Part shown: piece by piece, positions 56,718 to 64,000 of the stretch
Layout of the letters: every line of letters begins with the position of its first letter
How positions within the stretch are numbered: position 1 is the first letter of the stretch
From: Candidatus Thalassospirochaeta sargassi
GTDB lineage: Bacteria > Spirochaetota > Spirochaetia > UBA9216
Reading direction: 5' to 3'
Length of the DNA: 64,000 nt
NCBI GenBank assembly: GCA_028532855.1
Contig: JAQQAL010000011.1
Coordinates: 434,001 to 498,000, forward strand
Position numbers and translations under genes: made by a program
The notes under the pieces: generated by a model
Seen by the model: the letters and a program-made list of their open reading frames with translations, nothing else
What the model was told of the DNA's origin: nothing
Databases searched by the model: none

Positions 56718-57659
56718 ATGAAGAACGAAATAAGGACAGAATTTTTAGGTGTTGAATTGAGTTCACCGCTGGTGCTGCCGGCCGGTGTCCTTGATATTTC
56801 GTTTTCAAGTATGAATCAGGTATCCGCCGTGGGTGCCGGTCTTGTTACCACAAAATCACTTACTATAGAATCCCGTAAAGGCCATGATGGCCCTGTTGTC
56901 GCTGAAGTTGAAGGCGGAATGCTGAATGCGATGGGTCTGTGTAATCCGGGAATTGATGCCGGCCTTGAAGAGTTGAAACTTCTTAAGACTGCAGCCGAGG
57001 CTGATGTAGAAGGCCCTGGCAACTGTCCCGTGAACGTAAGTATTTTTGCTACCGATGTAAATGGTTTTAGTGACCTTGCTGAACGTGTAAATAATTCAGA
57101 AGCTGATTTTCTTGAACTGAACCTGTCCTGCCCGAATGTAATGGACGAGTTCGGTGTACCTCTTGCAGCATCAGAAAAGACAGTGGCAGAAATTATTACA
57201 GCTGTGAAATCAGTCTGTGTAAAACCTGTAATTGCTAAGTTGTCCCCGAATGTTACCAGCCTTACACGAATTGCCGGTGCGGCGGCTGAAGCGGGTGCTG
57301 ATGCGCTGTGCATGATAAATACCCTCGGTCCCGGACTTGAGATTGACATTGAAGCAGGACGGCCTGTTTTATCGAATATAAGCGGCGGGCTGTCGGGTCC
57401 CTGTGTGAAGCCTGTAGCGCTGCGGCTTGTTTATGAATGCCGGAAATCGGGGCTCAGCCTTCCGATTATCGGGATGGGCGGAATTACAACTGGCGAAGAT
57501 GCTGTTCAGATGCTGATGGCCGGGGCCGATTTAGTCGGTGTCGGGACGGCCGTTTATTATCGCGGCCCCGGGGTTTTCGGACTCATTAATGAGGAATTAT
57601 TATCCTTTCTCAAAAGAAAGGGTTTAGAATCTATTACGGACATTAATCGAATTATTTAG
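56718..57659 (+). CDS. pyrD: Dihydroorotate dehydrogenase B, catalytic subunit
   Basis: The ATG at 56718 (behind GTGGAAGG) gives 313 residues; the longer frame would cover the promoter. SPLVLPAGVLD, NLSCPNVMDE with the catalytic-Cys region, VIAKLSPNVT, GGLSGPCVKPVALR and GMGGITTGEDAVQMLMAGA match class 1B PyrD, the FMN subunit that pairs with PyrK and uses NAD+. First gene of the pyr operon. A terminator-like hairpin lies directly after its stop. Confidence 0.94.
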   Translation: MKNEIRTEFLGVELSSPLVLPAGVLDISFSSMNQVSAVGAGLVTTKSLTIESRKGHDGPVVAEVEGGMLNAMGLCNPGIDAGLEELKLLKTAAEADVEGPGNCPVNVSIFATDVNGFSDLAERVNNSEADFLELNLSCPNVMDEFGVPLAASEKTVAEIITAVKSVCVKPVIAKLSPNVTSLTRIAGAAAEAGADALCMINTLGPGLEIDIEAGRPVLSNISGGLSGPCVKPVALRLVYECRKSGLSLPIIGMGGITTGEDAVQMLMAGADLVGVGTAVYYRGPGVFGLINEELLSFLKRKGLESITDINRII

Positions 57660-57692
57660 CCGGATCATTATTTAATGATTCGGTTTTTTTTT
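57660..57692 (+). terminator. Terminator-like hairpin between pyrD and pyrK
   Basis: CCGGATCATTA and TAATGATTCGG (57660-57683) pair over eleven positions including one G-U pair with a very short loop, followed by nine T. It starts at the base after the pyrD stop codon and ends 24 bases before the pyrK start, inside an otherwise tight operon. It may be an internal attenuator or a leaky terminator. Confidence 0.75.
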
Positions 57693-57716
57693 AGTATTTT
57701 GCGAACGGAGAGATGT

Positions 57717-58643
57717 ATGATAAAAGACAAAAGAACAACCCTGCCGATAGCACGGATAGTGGAAGAGACAGAAAATGTTCGAACCTTCACCTTCAGAATG
57801 GATGTGAAGGCTGCTCCAGGACAATTCATTATGCTCACAGATTTTAAAGGGGGAGAAAAGCCTTTTTCAATCTCCGATAATATGCTGGAAGATGGTAAGA
57901 ACGGCTATCTTTCGGTTTCGATAAAAAGAATCGGTGATTTTACTAGAAGACTGTTCGATATGAAAGCCGGCGATATTGTAAGCATTCGAGGCCCCTACGG
58001 TACCCCGTTCTTTATTCCGGGCAAGCCGGACGAAAAGACACCGGAAGTGGTCAGCAAAATTAAACCGGCTGATTTCAGACCGGTGCTATGCGGCGGGGGC
58101 TTCGGGCTTCCTCCTCTTTATCTGCTGGCGAAACGCCTGCTTGAAGCCGGGGTGCCGGCAAAAAATATTAAGGCGGTTGGGGCTGGCCGCAGTGAGGCGG
58201 ATCTGCTTTTTGAGCAGCAGTTTACCGGCTTGGGAATCCCCTACACTGGAGCGGCAGAAAGCCTTGATGATGTATCTGCTGCGGCTTCCCTGGAGGGCGG
58301 CTGTGGTCGAATTTGCGGAACGGCTGCCGAAGCACTGACTGAGATTGCAACCGAAACAAATTTTGTCTATGCATCGGGTCCGGATCTGATGATGAAAAGC
58401 CTGATTCCCCAAATGCCGCAGGATACCGAATACCAGTTCCTTTTTGAGCGCTACATGAAATGCGCAATAGGAATATGCGGCTCATGCGCTACCGACCCCG
58501 GCGGAATAAGAATCTGCAAGGAAGGTCCGGCTCTCTGGCGGCATCAGGTTGAGCAGCTTGAGGACTTTGGCGTATACCGCAGAACAGCCAGCGGCGCTAT
58601 AGAGCTATTTGAGAACAGGCTTGCGGGCAGGGATCGGGCATGA
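57717..58643 (+). CDS. pyrK: Dihydroorotate dehydrogenase electron transfer subunit
   Basis: The ATG at 57717 behind CGGAG gives 308 residues; the in-frame extension to 57675 would translate the terminator hairpin. An FAD-binding beta-barrel (FTFRMDVKAAPGQFIML), an NAD-binding region (LCGGGFGLPPLYLLAKRL) and a 2Fe-2S site with Cys249, Cys254, Cys257 and Cys267 are all present. It passes electrons from PyrD to NAD+. The length is slightly greater than the usual 260 residues. Its stop overlaps the pyrC start (ATGA). Confidence 0.93.
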   Translation: MIKDKRTTLPIARIVEETENVRTFTFRMDVKAAPGQFIMLTDFKGGEKPFSISDNMLEDGKNGYLSVSIKRIGDFTRRLFDMKAGDIVSIRGPYGTPFFIPGKPDEKTPEVVSKIKPADFRPVLCGGGFGLPPLYLLAKRLLEAGVPAKNIKAVGAGRSEADLLFEQQFTGLGIPYTGAAESLDDVSAAASLEGGCGRICGTAAEALTEIATETNFVYASGPDLMMKSLIPQMPQDTEYQFLFERYMKCAIGICGSCATDPGGIRICKEGPALWRHQVEQLEDFGVYRRTASGAIELFENRLAGRDRA

Positions 58644-59965
58644 TTATTAGAAATGCTATGCTGCAGCAGGGGCTCTGCGATATCCAGGTAGCGGATGGAC
58701 TTATAAAAGAGATTGCACCGGTGAGAACTTTGCCGTCTGCTGATGAGGATTACGATGCCGAAGCAAGAATTGTAATTCCCGGAATGATAGACCCCCATGT
58801 ACACATGCGCTGTCCGGGGATGGAGAACAAGGAAGACTGGGTTAGCGGATCCTGGGCTGCATTGGCCGGGGGCGTTACAACTGTTTTTGATATGCCGAAT
58901 TCATTACCGGCAACAGAAAATCTCGAGGCTCTGGAGCTGAAACGTCTTGCAGCAGCGAAGGCTGATGAAGCTGCAGCATCCGGGGGCTATGCTGTTCCCG
59001 GCCGGATGTACTGGGCGGGCTGCTCTCCGGAGACTGTTCAGCTGCTTCCTGAACTGCTGTGTGAAGCGGATGTTGCCGGGTTAAAGCTGTTCTTTTCCGA
59101 AACGAGTTCTAATTCGAGCAGCACGGATATCAACTTTATAAGCAGGGCATTTGCTGCTGCAGCGGAAGCTGGTAAACCCGTGGCCGTCCACTCTGAACTG
59201 GGTGCGCTTTTAAACGGCGGTTCGGAGTGCTCATCATACCTTGAATCTGCCCCCCTCATTCAGCATAACAGCCGGCGGCCGGCAGGAGCTGCAGTTGCGG
59301 GAACAGCCCTAGCGCTTGAGCTGGCGGCCGTAGCAGGCTGCAGGCTTTATGTCTGTCACATCTCCACCATGGCGGAGTTCGCGATGATCAGAAAACACAA
59401 GGAAGCATACGGGGCTGATTCGGTTTATGCCGAACTGACTCCCCACCACCTTCTGCTCGATGAAAATCATATCGTAAAAGGCGGTTTTGATTCATGGGCA
59501 AAGGTAAATCCCCCCCTGCGGTCTATCGCTGACCGCGAAGCTGCGGCAGAAGCTCTTCTTGATGGGACGGTTGATGTAATCGGAAGCGACCATGCTCCGC
59601 ATCTTTTAACAGATAAAACTATGGATACAAGGGATTTTCATGAATGTCCATCAGGGTTTCCCGGCCTGGAAACAGAACTCGGTTTTATTGCAGGATTTCT
59701 AAAAGCTGAGGTTCCGGGAAATGAATCGGAATGGATAGGACGTCTGTGCAGGCTTACAAGCTCCCGGGCCGCAGAGATTTTCGGTTTATCCGGTCTTGGA
59801 GAGATTAAAGCGGGAAACAGGGCAGACCTTACTATCCTTAATGGCCCTCAAAGGGTAGATTCGGACGGGTTCATGACTAAAGCAAAATATTCGCCGTTTA
59901 ACGGTATGAAATCAGATATATCAGTATACAAAACCATTGTCGGAGGAAAAATAATTGGACAGTAA
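58640..59965 (+). CDS. pyrC: Dihydroorotase (type I)
   Basis: A 441-residue amidohydrolase with the metal ligands His53 and His55 in [19 protein letters not shown], a GLKLFFSE lysine segment that fits the carbamylated Lys, and GSDHAPH with the catalytic Asp near residue 315. It cyclises N-carbamoyl-aspartate to dihydroorotate. Length and motifs fit the long bacterial type I enzyme. The 3' end overlaps the pyrEF start by 11 bases, with CGGAGGAAAAATAA inside pyrC serving as the next ribosome site. Confidence 0.94.
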   Translation: MIIRNAMLQQGLCDIQVADGLIKEIAPVRTLPSADEDYDAEARIVIPGMIDPHVHMRCPGMENKEDWVSGSWAALAGGVTTVFDMPNSLPATENLEALELKRLAAAKADEAAASGGYAVPGRMYWAGCSPETVQLLPELLCEADVAGLKLFFSETSSNSSSTDINFISRAFAAAAEAGKPVAVHSELGALLNGGSECSSYLESAPLIQHNSRRPAGAAVAGTALALELAAVAGCRLYVCHISTMAEFAMIRKHKEAYGADSVYAELTPHHLLLDENHIVKGGFDSWAKVNPPLRSIADREAAAEALLDGTVDVIGSDHAPHLLTDKTMDTRDFHECPSGFPGLETELGFIAGFLKAEVPGNESEWIGRLCRLTSSRAAEIFGLSGLGEIKAGNRADLTILNGPQRVDSDGFMTKAKYSPFNGMKSDISVYKTIVGGKIIGQ

Positions 59966-61391
59966 GAAGAAAGAATTTATCAAAGGACTATTTGAAATCG
60001 GGGCGGTGAAGTTCGGGCGCTTCACCCTTAAGAGCGGTATTGTCTCGCCTTTTTATCTGGATCTGAGAAGAGTTCCGTCTCATCCGGGTCTGCACAGCCT
60101 TATGTGTGATATGCTTTCAGAGCATGCAGCTAAGCTGAACTTCGATTGTGTACTGGGAATTCCCTATACCGCGCTCCCTTCTGCGGCATTAATAGCCGAA
60201 AAGCTTCAGAAGCCCCTCTTTATGATTCGTAAGGAAGTAAAAACCTACGGTGCGGGCGGTAAACTTGTGGGTGACCCGGATATTAAAGGCAGCTGTCTGA
60301 TTGTTGATGATTTAATTACCACCGGCGGATCAAAATATGAGACAGTCGATGACCTGAAGGCGGAAGGTTTCGAGGTTGAAGACATCCTGGTTGTTGTGGA
60401 CAGAAGTGCAAATGCAGAAGCCGAACTTAAAGACCACGGACTTAAACTGCACAGCCTCATATCGCTTGATGATATCGTAGAACTCCTTACAGCTGATGGA
60501 AGTCTTACCTCTGAAAAGGCTGCTGAAATCAGACAGTTTACTGCCGACCTGGCAGGTGGAAAACTACAGCCCGCCGCTGAGGCAGAAAACGCTGAACAGA
60601 AACCTCAGGTTAATACTAACAGCTTGACTGAAAAACTTCTTGCGGTAATGAAGCGTAAAAAAACAAACCTTATTCTCTCGCTTGATACTGAAGACCCGGA
60701 TGAGTTTTTCTCCATTCTTGAATCAACAGCGGAAAAGATTGCAATGGTTAAGACCCATGTTGATATTATCAGGGACTTTACCCCCGACTTTATTACCAGG
60801 CTTCAGGCGCTTTCAAAAAGCGGTGATTTTCTGATTTTTGAAGACCGCAAGTTTGCCGACATCGGCAACACTGTTAAGCATCAGTTTTACGGTGGAGTTT
60901 ACCGCATCGCCGAATGGGCCGACTGTGTCACTAGCCATCTTATTGCCGGCGCCGGTACTGTACAGGGGCTTTTCCCCGATGGCGAAGATTCAATGCAGGA
61001 AGGCAGGCCGCAGGCTGCATTCTTGCTGGCACGTATGTCGAGTAAAGGGAATCTTATAACGGAAGAATACAGCAGAAATGTTATTGCTGCCGGAAAAGAG
61101 AACAGCAGCCTTGTTTCTGGCTATATCGGACACGGAAAAGATGCCAGTGATATAAAAAACTACAAAGCGATGATTCCTGAAGGACAGCTTCTGCTGATGC
61201 CCGGGGTGAAGCTTGAGCGGGGTACTGATAATCTTGGACAGCAGTATCTGACTGTGGAGGAGGCTATAGAGGGCGGAGCCGACTGCGTTATTGTCGGTCG
61301 GGGAATAATAAAGGCTGATAATCCTGCTCAGGAAGCTGAGGTTTATCGCAGCCGTGCGTGGAAGGTTTTTCAGGCCAGGGAGGGACAATAA
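59955..61391 (+). CDS. pyrEF: Bifunctional UMP synthase (orotate phosphoribosyltransferase-OMP decarboxylase fusion)
   Basis: A 478-residue fusion starting at TTG 59955. Residues 1-200 are orotate phosphoribosyltransferase with the PRPP motif [15 protein letters not shown] (115-129) and a KEVKTYG loop. A 20-residue Glu/Ala/Gln linker follows. Residues about 222-475 are an OMP decarboxylase with Lys266 in VKTHVD and the catalytic Asp297, Lys299 and Asp302 in [11 protein letters not shown]. The wording of the decarboxylase ([25 protein letters not shown]) is that of eukaryotic UMP synthase, not the usual bacterial DxKxxDIPNT type. Order OPRT-ODCase also matches animals and plants. It catalyses the last two steps to UMP. 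Confidence 0.95.
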   Translation: MDSKKKEFIKGLFEIGAVKFGRFTLKSGIVSPFYLDLRRVPSHPGLHSLMCDMLSEHAAKLNFDCVLGIPYTALPSAALIAEKLQKPLFMIRKEVKTYGAGGKLVGDPDIKGSCLIVDDLITTGGSKYETVDDLKAEGFEVEDILVVVDRSANAEAELKDHGLKLHSLISLDDIVELLTADGSLTSEKAAEIRQFTADLAGGKLQPAAEAENAEQKPQVNTNSLTEKLLAVMKRKKTNLILSLDTEDPDEFFSILESTAEKIAMVKTHVDIIRDFTPDFITRLQALSKSGDFLIFEDRKFADIGNTVKHQFYGGVYRIAEWADCVTSHLIAGAGTVQGLFPDGEDSMQEGRPQAAFLLARMSSKGNLITEEYSRNVIAAGKENSSLVSGYIGHGKDASDIKNYKAMIPEGQLLLMPGVKLERGTDNLGQQYLTVEEAIEGGADCVIVGRGIIKADNPAQEAEVYRSRAWKVFQAREGQ

Positions 61392-62315
61392 ATGTCCATA
61401 GGCTTAAAGAATAAACATATTATCTCGATGAGAGATCTGGACAGATCGGATCTGGATCTGCTGGTGGAAACAGCCGGAGCAATCGAAGAAGGACGCATTA
61501 AACCCGACATGGCAGGCAGAATTGCCGCATTGCTGTTTTTTGAACCGTCTACACGTACAAGTTTCTCATTTGATTCAGCAATGAAGCGAATGGGCGGTGA
61601 AACTCTGTTGATGAAGGGTACTGGCAGTACTTCTGTTCAGAAGGGTGAAAGCTTCAGCGATACGCTTAGAACAATAGAGCGATACTGCGATATCATTGTA
61701 ATGCGCCATGCAGTAGAGGGGGCTGCCCGCTTTGCATCAGAGGTCGTAGGCCTCCCTGTTGTCAATGCCGGAGACGGTGCCAATCAGCATCCGACCCAGG
61801 CGCTGCTTGATCTATACTCAATAAAGAAAACCCACGGCACCCTTGAGAAACTGAAAATAGGTCTTGTAGGCGATCTTCGATTCGGAAGGACCGTGCATTC
61901 CCTTGCGCAGGCGCTTGCTCCCTATAATCCGGAGTTTTATTTCATATCGCCTGGATTTCTCGAAATGCCTGAACACATCAAAGCGGAACTTACTGCGGGT
62001 GGCGTTAAATATACTGAGCTGAAAGAAGTTGATTCAGTAGTACCCGAGCTCGATATTATGTATGTGACAAGGGTACAGCGTGAAAGATTCGCCGACCCGG
62101 AAGATTATGAAAGGCTGAAAGGTTCGTACATAATTACCCTGGATACGATTAAAGATGCAAAAGAGGGTATGAGGATTCTTCATCCGCTTCCGAGGGTTGA
62201 TGAGATTGCTGAAGAGGTTGATGCTTCACCTCACGCATATTATTTCGAGCAGGCGGAAAATGGTGTCTACATGCGCCAGGCCATATTATCAATTCTGACG
62301 GGAGCGGTAAAATGA
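61392..62315 (+). CDS. pyrB: Aspartate carbamoyltransferase, catalytic chain
   Basis: The 307-residue protein has the carbamoyl-phosphate site FFEPSTRTSFSFDSAMKRMG near residue 50, the HPTQALLDLYS motif near 134 and the aspartate-binding MYVTRVQRERF near 225. It condenses aspartate with carbamoyl phosphate, the first committed step. The length and adjoining pyrI fit the class B enzyme (2 trimers plus 3 regulatory dimers). It begins at the base after the pyrEF stop and overlaps pyrI by four bases. Confidence 0.96.
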   Translation: MSIGLKNKHIISMRDLDRSDLDLLVETAGAIEEGRIKPDMAGRIAALLFFEPSTRTSFSFDSAMKRMGGETLLMKGTGSTSVQKGESFSDTLRTIERYCDIIVMRHAVEGAARFASEVVGLPVVNAGDGANQHPTQALLDLYSIKKTHGTLEKLKIGLVGDLRFGRTVHSLAQALAPYNPEFYFISPGFLEMPEHIKAELTAGGVKYTELKEVDSVVPELDIMYVTRVQRERFADPEDYERLKGSYIITLDTIKDAKEGMRILHPLPRVDEIAEEVDASPHAYYFEQAENGVYMRQAILSILTGAVK

Positions 62316-62773
62316 AACAGTTAAAGGTAGATGCAATTAAAGACGGTACGGTAATAGATCATATTCCGGGCGGAAAAGCGGTACAGGTTCTGAAGATCCT
62401 CGGTGGAGGAAAGGAGGCTACAGTCAGCATAGGAATGAACCTTAACAGCTCGAAACTCGGAAAAAAAGATATCGTCAAGATTGAAAATCACGAACTTTCA
62501 GCTGATCAGGTAAACAGGATTGCAATAATAGCGCCGACAGCTTCCATCACAATTATCCGGAACTACGATGTAGCAGAGAAGCGGAAGGTAGAGATTCCAG
62601 GCAAGATTGACAATATCACCCACTGCCCGAACCCCAACTGCATTACAAACAAGGAAGATATTCGAACGCTGTTTGACAGGTATCGTGGCGCGGATGATGA
62701 CAAGACTGAATTTATGTGCCATTACTGCGAGCGGATATATCCTGCAGATGGCCTAAAGATTAAGGTCGGCTGA
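62312..62773 (+). CDS. pyrI: Aspartate carbamoyltransferase, regulatory chain
   Basis: The 153-residue protein has the nucleotide-binding N-terminal domain (KDGTVIDHIPGGKAVQVLKIL) and four zinc cysteines (105, 110, 136, 139) in HCPNPNC and FMCHYC. PyrI binds ATP, CTP and UTP and gives the catalytic chain its feedback control. The operon ends here and overlaps the opposing hydrolase gene by 14 bases, with no terminator visible between them. Confidence 0.96.
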   Translation: MKQLKVDAIKDGTVIDHIPGGKAVQVLKILGGGKEATVSIGMNLNSSKLGKKDIVKIENHELSADQVNRIAIIAPTASITIIRNYDVAEKRKVEIPGKIDNITHCPNPNCITNKEDIRTLFDRYRGADDDKTEFMCHYCERIYPADGLKIKVG

Positions 62774-63701
62774 TAAATGCTTTTACTGCAGCCGCCACGG
62801 CATCAGGTTGTTCTTCGTGAGCCACATGGCCGCAGTTTTCAAGAAACAGCAGTTCGGCGTTCGGAAGGATGCCGGCTGCTTTTTTATTATCTGATGGAGG
62901 GACAACTTCGTCTTCCCGGCCTTGAATAATGAGTACCGGAAGTTCTATCTCTTTAAGTCTCTCTGCTATAATTGAGTCATCCTGGGCTATGAGGTATTCC
63001 CACAATGCCTGATCCCAGTTTTCCAGCAGGCTGGGCTGAAGGTAATTTTCTTTCATTTCAGAAGTTATAAGTTCAGGATTAAAGTAGTTTCCGGCAAGCA
63101 GTCTGTCTATCTGGTTCGGAAAACTACGGATTACCTCAATGCTCATCTTTTTAAATAATCCCAGCTCCATCAGCTGTCTAATCAGCGGTGGGGGGATTTC
63201 CGTATAAATTCCTGGAGAAATCAGAATAAGGCTGGAGAACTTTTCAGGATACTTTATTGCGAGCCTCAGTGCAAGATTGCCCCCCGCTGAATGTCCAAGC
63301 AGAACCGGATTCTTCATCTGTAGTTTTGAAATAAACTCAAGGGTCTGTGTTTCAGCCTTTTCCGGTGAATACGGGTTGTTCTCTTCAGTTACTTCCGGTC
63401 TTTCTGTCAGTCCGAAGGCCGGCCTGTCGTAGGCAATGCATCTGTAGTTGCTGCTTAGCTGCGGCACTATGTAATCCCAGACACCGGTGTTGGCCATAAG
63501 TCCGTGAAGCATCAGTATTTCAGGATTTCCATCGCCGGTCTCTTTGTAATGCACGGTAATACCGTCAATCTCGATAAATTTACTGTCGGAATCGGCAAGG
63601 GCTGAGGGTGGAAGCAGATTCTCCAAATCGCTGGTGGTTTTACAGGCAGAAATGATGAGAATAAATAATACTATAGGCATACAGAGATACAGCTTCCTCA
63701 T
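62760..63701 (-). CDS. Alpha/beta hydrolase lipoprotein
   Basis: A 313-residue protein with lipobox IISAC (Cys20). The alpha/beta-hydrolase fold has the oxyanion HGLMANTG, nucleophile Ser138 in GHSAGG, Asp265 in GREDEVVPP and His293 in CGHVAHE, a complete catalytic triad. The class includes esterases, haloperoxidase-like and C-C bond hydrolases; the substrate is unknown. The lipid anchor places it in the envelope. No ribosome site is obvious immediately before the ATG. Confidence 0.85.
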   Translation of the reverse strand: MRKLYLCMPIVLFILIISACKTTSDLENLLPPSALADSDSKFIEIDGITVHYKETGDGNPEILMLHGLMANTGVWDYIVPQLSSNYRCIAYDRPAFGLTERPEVTEENNPYSPEKAETQTLEFISKLQMKNPVLLGHSAGGNLALRLAIKYPEKFSSLILISPGIYTEIPPPLIRQLMELGLFKKMSIEVIRSFPNQIDRLLAGNYFNPELITSEMKENYLQPSLLENWDQALWEYLIAQDDSIIAERLKEIELPVLIIQGREDEVVPPSDNKKAAGILPNAELLFLENCGHVAHEEQPDAVAAAVKAFISRP

Positions 63702-63758
63702 ATGTTCAGGATACTACCGCAGCCGGAATTTGTCATGCAGTATAATCCATATCTACAC

Positions 63759-63866
63759 TGCAGGCCGAGTCCTGCAATTGATCTCATTCTTATGATTTGT
63801 ATTTAATTTGCAGGCCGAGTCCTGCAATTGATCTCATTCTTATGGTTTGTATTTAATTTGCAGGCC
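63759..63866. repeat. 50-bp tandem duplication overlapping the YehS gene end
   Basis: A 50-base unit (63759-63808) is repeated at 63809-63858 with a single A/G difference at position 37 of the unit, followed by eight bases of a third copy. Each unit starts with TGCAGG-CCGAGT-CCTGCA, a six-base-pair inverted repeat. The second copy contains the stop codon of the adjoining gene, so the duplication includes the gene's last codons. Confidence 0.9.
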
Positions 63867-64000
63867 TTTGAGGAAGTTCCTTAATACCTGGTCTTTGCAC
63901 TCCCTGTAGTGTTTGTGATCAGGGCGTCTGAAAAAGGCGGAAAGTTCATGCTTGCTTAGATTAAAGTTTGCCTGCGAAAGAATCTCAATTACATCCTCAG
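63840..64000 (-). CDS. YehS/DUF1456 family protein, C-terminal end (5' partial)
   Basis: The minus strand from the right edge encodes 52 residues to a stop at 63840-63842. The segment ISxANFNLSKHELSAFFRRP followed by HKHYRECKDQVLRNFLKGL is the second half of the DUF1456 repeat typical of YehS. The role of the family is unknown; some annotation links it to DNA-related or regulatory functions without proof. The start lies outside the window. The gene end lies inside a 50-base tandem duplication. Confidence 0.85.
   Translation of the reverse strand, partial: EDVIEILSQANFNLSKHELSAFFRRPDHKHYRECKDQVLRNFLKGLQIKYKP

Noticed and set aside
56816-57349. 177-codon minus-strand frame
   Set aside because: It is antisense to the core of pyrD, whose motifs are clear on the other strand.
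63759-63866. Repeats that might be a CRISPR array
   Set aside because: The 50-base units are directly joined with no unique spacers and overlap a gene end; it is a tandem duplication.

Overview
The window reads as a chromosomal segment of a free-living spirochaete of the Spirochaetales type (inference). The support is a set of spirochaete-typical proteins: a BMP/TmpC-like nucleoside-binding lipoprotein with its ABC transporter, a lipoprotein joining cyclophilin and FKBP domains, an OmpA protein with FlgD-like repeats, a chemoreceptor with a 7TM extracytoplasmic sensor, many lipoproteins with loose lipoboxes, and frequent TTG/GTG starts. No rRNA, tRNA, CRISPR array, prophage or complete insertion sequence was seen. 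The only obvious decay zone is about 20.8-22.1 kb.

Layout. 1-4.8 kb: CcdA-like membrane protein (cut by the left edge), MFS transporter, TPR lipoprotein overlapping a TraB-family gene. 4.8-12.1 kb: radA, a clostripain-type lipoprotein protease, a GNAT acetyltransferase, then a minus-strand block with the dual immunophilin, a phosphoglycerate dehydrogenase and a membrane-anchored Nudix protein. 12.1-17.4 kb: a divergent PAP2-like protein overlapping a thymidine-kinase-like gene, a small conserved protein and aconitase. 17.6-22.5 kb: a lipoprotein gene with an amber codon at position 3, a 7TM chemoreceptor, two transposase remnants, a 41-codon small ORF and a small lipoprotein. 22.7-29.3 kb: pyrimidine-nucleoside phosphorylase, DUF2721 and AhpD-like proteins, a metal-efflux permease with its ArsR regulator, a diguanylate cyclase and a LacI regulator.

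29.3-39.3 kb: a galTKE operon divergent from the LacI gene across a palindromic operator, then deoC, glycerate kinase, hemolysin III, an MFS-HEAT fusion and deoB. 39.3-51.4 kb: the OmpA/FlgD-repeat protein, a RarD permease, a nucleoside ABC transporter with its lipoprotein receptor last, a HAD phosphatase, a GH1 glucosidase and a patatin. 51.5-56.5 kb: a two-receiver response regulator, a hybrid histidine kinase and two tandem DUF4230 proteins. 56.7-62.8 kb: a complete-looking pyrimidine operon pyrD-pyrK-pyrC-pyrEF-pyrB-pyrI, then a lipoprotein hydrolase and the 3' end of a YehS/DUF1456 gene.

The main metabolic theme is nucleosides: uptake (ABC/BMP), phosphorolysis (Pdp/DeoA), pentose-phosphate interconversion (DeoB), deoxyribose breakdown (DeoC), salvage (thymidine kinase) and de novo UMP synthesis from aspartate and carbamoyl phosphate. 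The most notable single observations are a eukaryote-type fused UMP synthase inside a bacterial pyr operon, a strong terminator-like hairpin between pyrD and pyrK, and the divergent PAP2-like/thymidine-kinase gene pair. No clearly new multi-gene system could be demonstrated from sequence alone.
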